Part shown: positions 6,900 to 15,384 of the stretch, piece by piece
Position numbering within the stretch: position 1 is the first letter of the stretch
Layout of the letters: every line of letters starts with the position of its first letter
DNA from: Bacillota bacterium
Lineage (GTDB): Bacteria; Bacillota; Clostridia; Lachnospirales; Lachnospiraceae
DNA: 28,038 bases
Reading direction: 5' to 3'
NCBI GenBank assembly: GCA_023421075.1
Contig: JAEZUM010000012.1
Coordinates: 1-28,038 of the forward strand
The notes under the pieces: generated by a model
Told to the model about the DNA's origin: nothing
The model's input: the letters and a program-made list of their open reading frames with translations, nothing else
The model's database searches: none
Position numbers and translations under genes: made by a program

Positions 6900-7820
6900 C
6901 TATTCCAAATTATTCAAATACTTTTCTACTGCTGTAATGGCATTAGCTCCATCCGAGGCCGCGGTAATAATCTGACGCAGCTCCTTCGTACGAACATCAC
7001 CGGCAACAAAGATACCCGGAATATTTGTCTCACAATTCTCTCCTGCAATAATATATCCACCTTCATCTGCAGCTACAATATTTCTATAAATATCGGAATT
7101 CGGTTGATACCCTACTGCAATAAAGATACCGGCTACATTGTAGTTTGCAAGCTCTCCGGTCTTAAGATTCTTCACATCGATGGTCTCGACATTTTCTTCC
7201 CCGTTAATCTTCTCGACTACGCTATCCCATAGAATCGTTACATTTTCTAGGGCAAGCAATCTGGAGGTTATGCTTTTAGACGCACGAAATTGATCTCTTC
7301 GATGGATTACATATACCTGTTTGCAGATTCTTGCCAGGAAGATAGCATCCTCCACAGCAACATCGCCTCCGCCAACCACAGCAACTGTCTTATTCTTAAA
7401 GAATGCACCATCACAGGTAGCACAGTAGGATACACCCATACCGGAAAGCTTCTCTTCTCCTTCAACACCAAGATGACGTGGTGCACCACCGGTAGCGATC
7501 ACCACTGTCTTTGCTCTATACTGTGTACCATCATCCATCGTTACAACCTTGATCGTACCCTCCAGACCAAAGTCTGTGACTTCTCCGTTCACAAATTTCG
7601 TCTCCAGCTTATCGGCATGCTCTCGGAATTTGGTGCTCAACTCAAAGCCGCTGATTCCGGGTGTCCCGGGGTAATTATCCACCTCGTAAGTGTTGATAAT
7701 CTGTCCTCCGCTTAAACCGGCCTTCTCAATTACAATCACATTCAATTCTGCTCTTTTTGCATAAATTGCCGCCGCGAGTCCTGCAGGTCCCGAACCGATA
7801 ATAATTACGTCATAAACCAT
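6900..7820 (-). CDS. trxB: Thioredoxin reductase (NADPH, FAD)
   Basis: A 306-residue flavoenzyme that moves electrons from NADPH through FAD and a redox disulfide to thioredoxin in the cytoplasm. Visible: FAD-binding GSGPAG near residue 9, the redox-active CATC in SYCATCDG near 135, the second nucleotide-binding GGGDVAVEDA near 152, the HRRDQFRAS stretch typical of NADPH selection, and a C-terminal FVAGDV FAD motif. The length is normal. The ATG at 7820 follows AAGGAGG by 9 bases. The gene stands alone, divergent from the YjfB-type gene; I saw no clear promoter or terminator for it. Confidence 0.97.
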   Translation of the reverse strand: MVYDVIIIGSGPAGLAAAIYAKRAELNVIVIEKAGLSGGQIINTYEVDNYPGTPGISGFELSTKFREHADKLETKFVNGEVTDFGLEGTIKVVTMDDGTQYRAKTVVIATGGAPRHLGVEGEEKLSGMGVSYCATCDGAFFKNKTVAVVGGGDVAVEDAIFLARICKQVYVIHRRDQFRASKSITSRLLALENVTILWDSVVEKINGEENVETIDVKNLKTGELANYNVAGIFIAVGYQPNSDIYRNIVAADEGGYIIAGENCETNIPGIFVAGDVRTKELRQIITAASDGANAITAVEKYLNNLE

Positions 7821-7912
7821 ATTCTGTTCCTCCTTGGATACTTTCTTTTATTTACCGATACGACTTGTTCCGATCTATCAGTAGTATTCACAAATACTTA
7901 ATATTTGCATGT

Positions 7913-7940
7913 TTGACTTAAATAAAATCTATGGTATAAT
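7913..7940 (+). promoter_or_regulatory. Promoter of the YjfB-type motility peptide gene
   Basis: TTGACT (7913-7918), 16 bases, TATAAT (7935-7940), giving a leader of roughly 95 bases. A 7-bp inverted repeat, GAGTAAT (7945-7951) and ATTACTC (7965-7971), lies at the expected transcript start. The pattern is sigma-A-like rather than the flagellar sigma-D type. Confidence 0.65.
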
Positions 7941-8039
7941 AATAGAGTAATATATATCATATAAATTACTCGTTGTTCAGTAACATTATTACTAATTGGT
8001 TTTTGTTTATACGCCCTGGGTCGCAAGAAAGGAGTACCT

Positions 8040-8219
8040 ATGACAATCTCTTCTTTAACCCCGAGTCCGATTACTATGTCAGGTAGCAATGCCGTAATCG
8101 GTACTGCTGTCCTTGCTAAAAGCCTTGACAGTTACGAGCAGTCCGGCGAAGGTATTGTGAAGATGATGGAGCAATCTGTCAATCCGAATGTTGGCAAGAA
8201 TTTTGATTTGAAGGTTTAA
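8040..8219 (+). CDS. YjfB-family putative motility protein, 59 aa
   Basis: A small gene starting ATG at 8040 with AAAGGAG five bases upstream, ending TAA at 8217-8219. The product begins MTISSLTPSPITMSG, has an Ala/Val-rich middle (VIGTAVLAKSLDSYEQSG) and ends with VKMMEQSVNPNVGK and FDLKV. The MMEQSVxPxxG pattern and C-terminal (D/F)xKV are those of the YjfB family of putative motility proteins found in flagellated Firmicutes; its biochemical role is not established. It has its own promoter and a strong terminator, so it forms a one-gene unit. No signal peptide or membrane segment is evident. The strong ribosome binding site and flanking signals make it a real gene despite its size. Confidence 0.88.
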   Translation: MTISSLTPSPITMSGSNAVIGTAVLAKSLDSYEQSGEGIVKMMEQSVNPNVGKNFDLKV

Positions 8220-8255
8220 TACGACATTAAAGTTACGACTTAATAATAAGATGAA

Positions 8256-8286
8256 TGAAAGCCTGCTTCGCAGGCTTTCATTTTTT
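8256..8286 (+). terminator. Intrinsic terminator of the YjfB-type gene
   Basis: TGAAAGCCTGC (8256-8266) and GCAGGCTTTCA (8270-8280) form an 11-bp perfect stem with a TTC loop, followed by six T residues. A classic rho-independent terminator. Confidence 0.95.
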
Positions 8287-8341
8287 ATGCAGCATAAATT
8301 TGCCGGTTAAATCTCTGACTTTTCATTCTTTACTTATAGAA

Positions 8342-8373
8342 TATGACAATGATCATTAAGAACCATTGTCATA
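8342..8373. terminator. Possible terminator of the methyltransferase gene
   Basis: TATGACAATG (8342-8351) and CATTGTCATA (8364-8373) form a perfect 10-bp stem with a 12-base loop, 18 bases beyond the methyltransferase stop. The U-tract is poor on both strands, so the call is tentative. Confidence 0.4.
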
Positions 8374-8390
8374 CTTTTATAACGATATCA

Positions 8391-8981
8391 CTAATCCAAT
8401 TCAATTCTACGGACTAACGCATAGATCCATTCCGTATCATTTTCCTCTTGTACATCTTCACACTTATCTATGTCTATAATTTCAAGATCCTCATACCTAT
8501 TAATCAATTCCTTAAGGGTCTTCGTCCGGTAGTCCGTAAAATAACGTCCGTCCCGTTCTCCTTCGTATTCACCGTAATGGAATGACAGGAAGAGAACACC
8601 ATTTATCTTTAAGCTATTTATTACTTTTACTAAGATTTTATCGATCTCATCGCTAGGTACATGTAACAAGGACGCGCATGCCCAAATTCCGTCAAACACC
8701 TGATTAAAATCCATTTCAGCAAATGATAGATGCAATACATCCTGTCCAATATGTATACTGGCTAAATCACACATTTCCTCAGATGCATCCATCGCAGTGA
8801 CATCATAACCACAGGAAATAAAATATGCACTATCTCGCCCTGAGCCACAACCCAAGTCTAAAATACTTGCTCCTTCCGGTAGCTGTTCGGTGAATAGGTC
8901 CCACCAAGTTTGCATATTGATATCCACGGTTCTCTCGAAATATTCCACTGCGTTCTTATCATAATACTCTATCGAGTCCAA
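8391..8981 (-). CDS. Class I SAM-dependent methyltransferase
   Basis: A 196-residue Rossmann-fold methyltransferase. Motif I is SILDLGCGSGRDSAYF near residue 40, which binds S-adenosylmethionine; VTAMDASEEM near 60 gives the acidic ribose-binding loop, and ASLLHVP with NGVLFLSFHYGE are the later core strands. The C-terminal part (YFTDYRTKTLKELINRYED) is like that of small-molecule or tellurite/ubiquinone-type methyltransferases, but the substrate cannot be told. The start is a TTG at 8979-8981, supported by AGGAGG about 9 bases upstream; there is no better ATG. It stands alone on the minus strand, between convergent and divergent plus-strand genes. Confidence 0.9.
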   Translation of the reverse strand: MDSIEYYDKNAVEYFERTVDINMQTWWDLFTEQLPEGASILDLGCGSGRDSAYFISCGYDVTAMDASEEMCDLASIHIGQDVLHLSFAEMDFNQVFDGIWACASLLHVPSDEIDKILVKVINSLKINGVLFLSFHYGEYEGERDGRYFTDYRTKTLKELINRYEDLEIIDIDKCEDVQEENDTEWIYALVRRIELD

Positions 8982-9010
8982 TTAATTATCCCTCCTTCAT
9001 AAACAAGCTT

Positions 9011-9039
9011 ATTATAACAAATATGAAATAATAATTCCA
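9011..9039 (-). promoter_or_regulatory. Promoter of the methyltransferase gene
   Basis: On the minus strand TGGAAT (9034-9039), 17 bases, perfect TATAAT (9011-9016), about 30 bases before the TTG start. The -35 is weak. Confidence 0.55.
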
Positions 9040-9178
9040 GCACTTTTCCGTGAAATCATAAATTCTTAATAAATAACAAAATAGTTGGATCTCATGGCAA
9101 ACCTTACGCCTTACAGCAGTACTTTAAGCTCAGAATTATTTAATTGAAAAAAAGCTATGGAAAACAGAGAAGAAATGC

Positions 9179-9184
9179 TATAAT
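9179..9184 (+). promoter_or_regulatory. Probable -10 element for the thioesterase-S1 operon
   Basis: A perfect TATAAT lies about 85 bases before the thioesterase start. The -35 at ideal distance (TATGGA) is poor, so this is a tentative call. Confidence 0.4.
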
Positions 9185-9269
9185 AAAAATGATTATGTAT
9201 AGTTTACCAATTTAAGAAAGTATAAATATAGCTTTCATTAGGAATAGGATCAAGAAAGGCAGCTTCAGC

Positions 9270-9983
9270 ATGTATACCTTCCACAGCAGAGTCAGATACA
9301 CAGAATTGAATCATCAAAAGGGAATCATGGATCCCTCCTGCATTATAAATTATTTTCAGGATTGCAGTACCTTTCAGTCAGAAGATATGGACCGCGGATT
9401 AGCTTATTTAAGCTCACGTAACCGGGTTTGGTTATTAAACAGCTGGCAACTGAATCTTCTTCATCCGATCCGTCTCGGTGAGGAAATTACAATTGGGACA
9501 TGGCCTTATGATTTCAAGGGTATTTATGGCTACCGTAATTTTATTATGAAAAATTCCCAGGATGAGGTGCTTGCAGTAGCAAGCTCTATCTGGGTGTATA
9601 TTGATACTACAACCGGAAGACCAACCAGAATTCCGGAGGATCTGAACGGCTATACGATAGAACCGCCTTACCCAATGGAGTACGCAGACCGAAAAATCGA
9701 TTCAAAGGATGAAGGTGAAATCTTAACACCAATCATAGTCGTAAAATCAAACATTGATTCGTATAACCATGTAAATAATGGGCAATACATTAAAATGGCA
9801 GAGCAATTTCTGCCAGACAATTTTATGATCAGCTCAGTACGAGTGGAATACCGTATGCAGGCTATACTGGGCGATCATATTATCCCAAAGGTGAGCCGCG
9901 AAGATAATCGCTATCTAATAAAATTAGATTCCATTGATCACAAGACTTATTCCATTATAGAGTTTATCGGAACTCATATTTAG
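9270..9983 (+). CDS. Acyl-ACP thioesterase
   Basis: A 237-residue double hot-dog thioesterase that frees fatty acids from acyl carrier protein in the cytoplasm. The N-terminal hot dog begins MYTFHSRVRYTELNHQKG with a long helix (SCIINYFQDCSTFQSEDMD); RVWLLNSWQL and GEEITIGTWPYDF are typical strands. The C-terminal hot dog has the active-site region SNIDSYNHVNNGQYI, matching the Asn-x-His pattern of the plant FatA/FatB and bacterial family. The length is normal for bacterial members. AAAGG lies 10 bases before the ATG. The next gene starts 24 bases after its stop, so they are one operon. Such enzymes in anaerobic Firmicutes are thought to act in fatty acid pool control; that part is inference. 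Confidence 0.93.
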   Translation: MYTFHSRVRYTELNHQKGIMDPSCIINYFQDCSTFQSEDMDRGLAYLSSRNRVWLLNSWQLNLLHPIRLGEEITIGTWPYDFKGIYGYRNFIMKNSQDEVLAVASSIWVYIDTTTGRPTRIPEDLNGYTIEPPYPMEYADRKIDSKDEGEILTPIIVVKSNIDSYNHVNNGQYIKMAEQFLPDNFMISSVRVEYRMQAILGDHIIPKVSREDNRYLIKLDSIDHKTYSIIEFIGTHI

Positions 9984-10007
9984 GCTCCAAAAGAAAGGAA
10001 AATTATT

Positions 10008-10847
10008 ATGATAGAACTTGGAAAATATCAAAAACTAGAGGTGGTAAAGAAAACCGACTTTGGTATTTATTTAAGCGCAGACGGAAAGGATTCTAAACAC
10101 ACCGTACTTCTTCCCCTCAAGGAGGTTCCCGAAGGAACGGCAGCAGGTGATTACCTGGAGGTTTTTTTATACAAGGATTCCGAGGATCGAGAAATTGCTA
10201 CTACCGCCAAAGTTCCTGTAACTCTTGGAGAGCTGGCAGTTCTTAAAGTAAAAGAGGTTACTACGGTTGGTGCCTTTCTGGATTGGGGTCTTATGAAAGA
10301 CCTACTGCTTCCGTATAAAGAACAGACTAAGAAGGTAGAGGCGGGAGATCAGGTCCTGATCACCCTGTATATCGATAAAAGTCATCGTTTATGCGCTACG
10401 ATGAAGGTGTATGATTCTCTCTCGAAGGAATCTCCTTATAAAAAGAATGATATGGTAACCGGAATTATCTACGATGAGATCGAATCCTTTGGTATCTTTG
10501 TTGCAGTTGATAACAAGTATTCTGCCATGCTACCCAGAAATGAAGTATTTACTACGGTCAAAATCGGAGACATAATCAAAGCAAGGGTAATTAACGTACG
10601 CGAGGATGGCAAATTAACCCTGAGCCTCAGAGAAAAAGCCCATGTGCAGATGGATACCGATGCAGATTTAATTCTGGAAAAGCTGAAGGCATCGGATGGA
10701 TATCTTCCTTATAATGATTCTTCCGATCCCGAGAAGATTAAACAGGAATTCAGAATTAGTAAAAACGCCTTCAAAAGAGCAATCGGAAAATTATATAAGG
10801 CAGGAACCATACAAATAACCGATGAAGGAATACGATTATCCAAATAG
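10008..10847 (+). CDS. cvfB: CvfB-family S1 RNA-binding protein
   Basis: A 279-residue RNA-binding protein with three S1-like modules and a C-terminal winged helix. Visible: an N-terminal S1-like strand set (KYQKLEVVKKTDFGIYLS), a second (LAVLKVKEVTTVGAFLDWGL then KDLLLPYKEQ), a third classical S1 (GDIIKARVINVREDGKLTLSLR) and a C-terminal winged helix (FRISKNAFKRAIGKLYKAG, then ITDEGIRL). This layout is that of CvfB (YitL), first known as a virulence regulator in Staphylococcus. The ATG follows AAAGGA by 8 bases and lies 24 bases after the thioesterase stop. It ends in a strong intrinsic terminator facing yvyF. Confidence 0.93.
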   Translation: MIELGKYQKLEVVKKTDFGIYLSADGKDSKHTVLLPLKEVPEGTAAGDYLEVFLYKDSEDREIATTAKVPVTLGELAVLKVKEVTTVGAFLDWGLMKDLLLPYKEQTKKVEAGDQVLITLYIDKSHRLCATMKVYDSLSKESPYKKNDMVTGIIYDEIESFGIFVAVDNKYSAMLPRNEVFTTVKIGDIIKARVINVREDGKLTLSLREKAHVQMDTDADLILEKLKASDGYLPYNDSSDPEKIKQEFRISKNAFKRAIGKLYKAGTIQITDEGIRLSK

Positions 10848-10904
10848 CTCCTGCCCTTATCGAATACCGGAGTAATATTCCGGTACGTTTCATGGTATTC
10901 AAAC

Positions 10905-10930
10905 AGCGTCGGCTTTGCTGGCGCTTTTTT
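10905..10930 (+). terminator. Intrinsic terminator of the thioesterase-cvfB operon
   Basis: AGCGTCGGC (10905-10913) pairs with GCTGGCGCT (10917-10925), including G-T pairs, around a TTT loop, followed by a T run to 10930. The yvyF stop on the other strand is at 10936. A smaller hairpin, ACCGGA with TCCGGT, lies between the cvfB stop and this terminator. Confidence 0.85.
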
Positions 10931-10935
10931 GTTGC

Positions 10936-11340
10936 TTAATTATCCAAGAATCTCATTCTCGGATTCTCTTTTTGATCCTTCGGCTTTTGTGCCGGTTGCG
11001 GTTTATCATATAAATTGGTCAAGCCCTTAGTAAGCTTGTCCTTGCAGGCTTTACAGTAACGACCCGTTTTAATGGTTACTCCGCAGCTTTCGCATTCAAG
11101 ACCGATCATGGAATCCTCTGCAAATGCAAGCCGCTCTTCACGGATCCATTGCTTAATCTGAGCGATCGGTACCTCCAACTCTTCCGATACCTCTTGAATC
11201 CCTACACGAGGATGATCATATACATACTCCTTCACTTCCTCAAACTTAAGATCTAATGCCTGAGCACATGTCGGACACAACGGGGGACCTGATAAATAGT
11301 TAAACAGCTTTCCACAACCCTTACAGTTTCTTACTTCCAT
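10936..11340 (-). CDS. yvyF: Flagellar operon protein YvyF-like (zinc ribbon plus MerR-like helix-turn-helix)
   Basis: A 134-residue protein with two zinc-finger pairs: CKGCGKLFNY with LCPTC near residues 6-25, and CESCG with CKAC near 84-99. Between them EVKEYVYDHPRVGIQEVSEE followed by IAQIKQWIREERL forms a MerR-like helix-turn-helix. This is the flagellar operon protein (YvyF) family of Firmicutes, whose role is still poorly defined. In Bacillus subtilis yvyF lies between comFC and flgM; here comF is also directly upstream (12 bases apart) but no flgM follows, because the operon ends against a convergent terminator. TAGGAGG precedes the ATG by 8 bases. The C-terminal tail is polar, rich in Pro, Gln and Lys. 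Confidence 0.9.
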   Translation of the reverse strand: MEVRNCKGCGKLFNYLSGPPLCPTCAQALDLKFEEVKEYVYDHPRVGIQEVSEELEVPIAQIKQWIREERLAFAEDSMIGLECESCGVTIKTGRYCKACKDKLTKGLTNLYDKPQPAQKPKDQKENPRMRFLDN

Positions 11341-11352
11341 ACATCATTCCTC

Positions 11353-12075
11353 CTAATAGCCTTTTCCTATGCATAATACAATAAAATATATCTCATCTAT
11401 ACCATAAGCTTTTAATAAAGACGAACAGGCTTCCACAGTACTACCCGTCGTATAGATATCATCAACAAGTAAAACTTTTTTGATTGGTATAGAGCCGGTA
11501 TTCAAAACCTGCTCCTCTATCGCAAAGGCATCTGACAAATTCTTAAGTCGTTCCTTATTATTAAGCTTTTTCTGCGGCAATGTCTTTTTATTTCTGACAA
11601 GCAGCTTCGTGTAAACCGGGACATTAAGATCCCTTCCGATCCCCTTCGCCAAGAGCTCCGCTTGGTTAAAGCCCCTCTCCAGATACTTACTTCGATGAAT
11701 CGGAACCGGAACAATCGCATCGATCGACAGTCCAAGAAGTTTGCTCCTGTATAAACGTAGCATTTCATGAATATAGAAATTGCTGTATTCCTTCTTACCG
11801 CGATACTTATAGGCTGCAATGGAATTCTTCATCACATCATTATAAAGCCAGACAGCATATCCCTTATTATAATGAAACTTTTTCTTATCACAATCGCTGC
11901 AATATTCCCGTTCCTCGTCTTCGATCGGTTTGCTGCACCGCTTACATCTCGGCTCACTGATATAAACCAGTTGCTCTTTGCAGGCATCACAAATCATCTT
12001 ATTCTTAGGAACAATAATCTCTGTGCAGATCGGACATCTCGCAGGGTATAGCATATCAAGCAATGTTTGAAGCAA
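11353..12075 (-). CDS. comF: ComF-family amidophosphoribosyltransferase-like protein
   Basis: A 240-residue protein with an N-terminal zinc-ribbon (CPIC, then CDAC, CKRC and CSDC pairs in residues 14-65) and a C-terminal type I phosphoribosyltransferase fold. The PRPP-binding motif VLLVDDIYTTGSTV is near residue 207, and IVPVPIHRSKYLERGFNQ is the usual ComF signature. ComFC is needed for natural DNA uptake in Bacillus; outside competent species the role is unclear. The start is a TTG at 12073-12075, with AGAGGA 7 bases upstream. It follows the nucleotidyltransferase by 17 bases and precedes yvyF by 12, so all three form one operon. No ComFA helicase gene is present here. Confidence 0.93.
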   Translation of the reverse strand: MLQTLLDMLYPARCPICTEIIVPKNKMICDACKEQLVYISEPRCKRCSKPIEDEEREYCSDCDKKKFHYNKGYAVWLYNDVMKNSIAAYKYRGKKEYSNFYIHEMLRLYRSKLLGLSIDAIVPVPIHRSKYLERGFNQAELLAKGIGRDLNVPVYTKLLVRNKKTLPQKKLNNKERLKNLSDAFAIEEQVLNTGSIPIKKVLLVDDIYTTGSTVEACSSLLKAYGIDEIYFIVLCIGKGY

Positions 12076-12092
12076 GGCCGTTTCCTCTTCTC

Positions 12093-13004
12093 TTATGCAA
12101 ATAGCTTATCCGGATAATCACCCTTCTCGATCAATCCACGAATGGACTTTACTACCGCTTCTTTATCTTCCTTATAAGTTACTCCAAACCAGCGATCCGA
12201 GGTCCTTAACACGATTACTTCCGCCTCGTTATGCTCTACCATTTCACCGACTTTTGTAGGAAGCAGATACTCTTTTTTCAATTCATTGTCACCAAGTCCG
12301 GAGAGAAACTCCACAAAGCCCGTCTCCAATGCTGCAAAAAGTCCGGGTTTAAAGCCCCACATATTCATCGATACGATACTCTGAAGATCAATCGAGATAT
12401 CCTCACCTGCAGCATTCTTGGCCTTCGCATGATCCCCTGCCGGAACGATCCCGGAGGTCTCAACAATTTCTACCAGCCTGTTCTGCTCGTTTGCTTTGCA
12501 CACCCCTCGTGTCACAGCTCCGTTCTCACTCAAGGTATTGCCTAAGATAAAGCCGGCCATACAATATTGGTTCTCTGTGTAAGTCTCATCATTTAAGTAT
12601 TGATAAACAATTCGAAAGGCTTCCTTCCCGTAATAATCATCTGCATTGATTACGGCAAAAGGCTCTTTTACGACATCCTTACAGCAGAGGACTGCTTGTC
12701 CGGTACCCCATGGCTTTGTGCGATCCGCAGGCTTATGAAAGCCCTCCGGCAAAGCATCCAGCTCCTGAAATACATATTCCACCTTAATTAGCTTCTCTAT
12801 CCGGTTACCGATAATTTCTTTAAAGTCCTTCTCCAAATCTCTGCGGATTATAAAAACAACCTTATTAAAACCCGCTTTCATTGCATCATAAATCGAGTAA
12901 TCCATTATAATCTCACCACTGGGACCAACGGGCTCCAGTTGCTTAATTCCACCATATCTGCTTCCCATACCTGCTGCCATTATTACTAATGTTGTATCAG
13001 CCAA
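12093..13004 (-). CDS. Sugar-phosphate nucleotidyltransferase-like protein
   Basis: A 303-residue protein with the nucleotidyltransferase fold: the N-terminal LVIMAAGMGSRYGGIKQLEPVG is the G-x-G-x-R nucleotide-binding loop, and FAVINADDYYG near residue 110 holds the metal-binding acidic pair. The substrate is unknown; family members act on hexose-1-phosphates or phosphocholine-like groups, and the exact activity cannot be read. Start choice: two TTG codons, 13008-13010 and 13002-13004, both in frame. AGGAGG is 2 bases from the first but 8 from the second, so I choose the second, giving MADTTLVIM. It heads the operon with comF and yvyF, an association with no obvious functional link. Confidence 0.88.
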   Translation of the reverse strand: MADTTLVIMAAGMGSRYGGIKQLEPVGPSGEIIMDYSIYDAMKAGFNKVVFIIRRDLEKDFKEIIGNRIEKLIKVEYVFQELDALPEGFHKPADRTKPWGTGQAVLCCKDVVKEPFAVINADDYYGKEAFRIVYQYLNDETYTENQYCMAGFILGNTLSENGAVTRGVCKANEQNRLVEIVETSGIVPAGDHAKAKNAAGEDISIDLQSIVSMNMWGFKPGLFAALETGFVEFLSGLGDNELKKEYLLPTKVGEMVEHNEAEVIVLRTSDRWFGVTYKEDKEAVVKSIRGLIEKGDYPDKLFA

Positions 13005-13056
13005 ATGCAACGCCTCCTATACCTAATATATACTTCATATCACATTCATTAAAATT

Positions 13057-13085
13057 ATTATATCTTATTTACCAAAAAATTGCAC
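13057..13085 (-). promoter_or_regulatory. Probable promoter of the nucleotidyltransferase-comF-yvyF operon
   Basis: A perfect TATAAT on the minus strand (13057-13062) lies about 53 bases before the chosen start. The -35 region 17 bases away (TGCAAT) is weak. Confidence 0.45.
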
Positions 13086-13167
13086 TACAAAAATATCGCA
13101 ATCCACTTCTTATCCTAACGGAGCCTGCTATTATATTATGCTACTTGGCAAATGCTATTCAATAAAA

Positions 13168-15384
13168 TTAACAAAGCTCCTTAATTCGTTCTCGCAATCC
13201 GGAATAGCGACTCTGCTCATTTTTATTATCAATCATAAATTGAAGCATTGTATCACTCCCGACAATCGTTACACAGCTTTTCGCTCTGGTTACTGCCGTA
13301 TACAGAAGATTTCGATTGAACAACAGCTTGGGCCCATCCAGGATCGGAAGGATAACCGCCGGATATTCGCTTCCCTGGGATTTATGAATCGTAACCGCAT
13401 ATGCGAGCTCAAGCTCCTCCAACTGAGTAAAGCTATAATCGACCAGACGATTATCATCAAACTCTACCAATAAATGCTCGGAAAACAGGTTAATTTCCTT
13501 GATTTCCCCACAATCACCGTTGAACACTCCGGTTCCTGTCTGCGTCGTAATACCGAATTTACTCTTCATCTCCCATGTGATTTGGTAATTATTCTTGATC
13601 TGCATTACCTTATCACCTTCACGATAGATTGTCTCATGATACTCCTTCTCCCGTTTATCCTTGGCCGGAGGATTCAGTGCCTGCTGGAGTACCTGATTTA
13701 AGCGTTCAACACCCAATTCACCCTTTCGCATGGGTGTCAATACCTGAATATCAAAGGGCGTTGCATTCACATAGTTCGGAAGCTTATTTTTAATTAGGTT
13801 AATCATTACAGCAGCTATCACATTGGCCTCCTCTCGTTTCAGAAAGAAGAAATCCCTGCTCTTGTTATCCAGCTTGATACGTTCACCGTCATTGATTTTA
13901 TGCGCATTTACAATGATATCACTATCCGCTGCCTGTCGGAAAATCTTCGAAAGCTTGACCACATTAAAGCTGTGTGAATCGATTATATCTCGTAACACAT
14001 TACCCGGCCCTACACTTGGAAGCTGATTTACATCACCCACCAAGATCAACCTGGTACCAACCGATACTGCCTTTAACAGTGCATGCATGAGGCTAATGTC
14101 AACCATCGACATCTCGTCAATGATCAACACATCTGTTTCCAGTGGATTGAGCTCATTACGCTCAAAATTAAATCTATTTTCCTGCCCTTCTATCATCTTG
14201 GACAGCTCCAGAAGACGGTGTATGGTCTTTGCTTCATAGCCTGTGGTTTCCGTCATTCTCTTGGCCGCACGACCTGTAGGAGCTGCCAGGAGTATATCCA
14301 ATCCTTCTGATTCAAAGAATTTGATAATCGCATTTATTGTTGTAGTCTTGCCTGTACCGGGTCCACCTGTGATTACCAATAATCCGTTGCCCGCTGCCTC
14401 AGTAACGGCAATCCTCTGTTGTTCCTCCAGTTCTATCTTGAACTGCTCCTCGATTGCCTGAACCCTTCTTCGAACATTTTCTGCTTTGATATCATAGCGA
14501 ATGTTCAAGTCATGAAGCATTCTGGCCATATTCAGCTCCATATAATAGTAAACCGCCGAATAGATATGCTTCTCCTCACCCACATCCCGGATGATTATCT
14601 TCTTCTCCAGGGTCAGGGTTGTGAGCTGCCTGCGTATCGAGTCCTCCTCTGCCAATAATAGTGCTTTCGACCTTTGCACAATCTCATATTCCGGTAGATA
14701 TACATGTCCGTCCGCACTGGCCTGGAGAAGAGTATACATAATACCGGCCTTAACGCGGTAATCTGAATCGGTTCCAATACCTATTCTTCGCGCGATATCA
14801 TCCGCTGTCTTAAAGCCGACACCCGAGATATCTTCCGCCAGCCGATAGGGATTCTCCTTTAGAATATCATACATCCTATGTCCATATTCCGTATATATTT
14901 TAACTGCCAGATTACCTGCAATATTGTATTGCTGAAGGAATAGCATAGCACTTCGCATATCTCTTTTTTCTTCAAACTGGCAATAGATCTCCCTGGCCAT
15001 CCGGGCACTGATTCCCTTGATTTCAGCTAATCGTTCCGGCTCTTCCTCTATCACACGGAAGGTATCCTCTTTAAAGCGCTTCACAATTCTGCCCGCTAAC
15101 GCTTCACCAATTCCCTTGATCGCTCCGGAACAGAGATATCGTTCAATGGAATACAGATCCTCCGGCTCCTTTAAATCATAGGACTCAATGATAAATTGCT
15201 GTCCGTAGACAGGATGGTCGGTATAATCACCGATCAGATGCAAGAATTCACCTTCACTGATAAAAGGAAATGTTCCGACACAGGTCAGATCATCCTCGTC
15301 AGAACGAAGACTTAATACGGTATAACCATTTTCATCATTCCGAAATATGATACGTGCAATATATCCTTCTACAACCTCTGCCAT
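13168..15384 (-). CDS. recD2: RecD2-type DNA helicase
   Basis: A 738-residue SF1B 5'-3' helicase of the RecD2 family, which acts without RecB and RecC in DNA repair and replication fork maintenance. In order: an N-terminal OB-like region (VEGYIARIIFRNDENGYTVL), helix-hairpin-helix repeats (GIGEALAGRIVKRF, GISARMAREIY, GVGFKTADDIARRIG), Walker A GGPGTGKTTTINA near 337, Walker B LIIDEMSMVD near 421, LVGDVNQLPSVGPG near 445, and the UvrD-like motif AVTIHKSQGSEY near 666. The ATG at 15384 has GGGAGG 5 bases upstream; an in-frame start at 15423 adds a hydrophobic stretch and has no such site. It lies 152 bases downstream of the flagellar rod gene cluster and upstream of the comF operon. Confidence 0.96.
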   Translation of the reverse strand: MAEVVEGYIARIIFRNDENGYTVLSLRSDEDDLTCVGTFPFISEGEFLHLIGDYTDHPVYGQQFIIESYDLKEPEDLYSIERYLCSGAIKGIGEALAGRIVKRFKEDTFRVIEEEPERLAEIKGISARMAREIYCQFEEKRDMRSAMLFLQQYNIAGNLAVKIYTEYGHRMYDILKENPYRLAEDISGVGFKTADDIARRIGIGTDSDYRVKAGIMYTLLQASADGHVYLPEYEIVQRSKALLLAEEDSIRRQLTTLTLEKKIIIRDVGEEKHIYSAVYYYMELNMARMLHDLNIRYDIKAENVRRRVQAIEEQFKIELEEQQRIAVTEAAGNGLLVITGGPGTGKTTTINAIIKFFESEGLDILLAAPTGRAAKRMTETTGYEAKTIHRLLELSKMIEGQENRFNFERNELNPLETDVLIIDEMSMVDISLMHALLKAVSVGTRLILVGDVNQLPSVGPGNVLRDIIDSHSFNVVKLSKIFRQAADSDIIVNAHKINDGERIKLDNKSRDFFFLKREEANVIAAVMINLIKNKLPNYVNATPFDIQVLTPMRKGELGVERLNQVLQQALNPPAKDKREKEYHETIYREGDKVMQIKNNYQITWEMKSKFGITTQTGTGVFNGDCGEIKEINLFSEHLLVEFDDNRLVDYSFTQLEELELAYAVTIHKSQGSEYPAVILPILDGPKLLFNRNLLYTAVTRAKSCVTIVGSDTMLQFMIDNKNEQSRYSGLRERIKELC

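Noticed and set aside
7941..8039. Flagellar sigma-D promoter before the YjfB-type gene
   Set aside because: No TAAA-N15-GCCGATAA-like match; a sigma-A-like promoter explains the gene better.
7898..8089. Minus-strand open frame antisense to the YjfB-type gene
   Set aside because: It covers the promoter and start of the real gene and has no homologous character or ribosome binding site.
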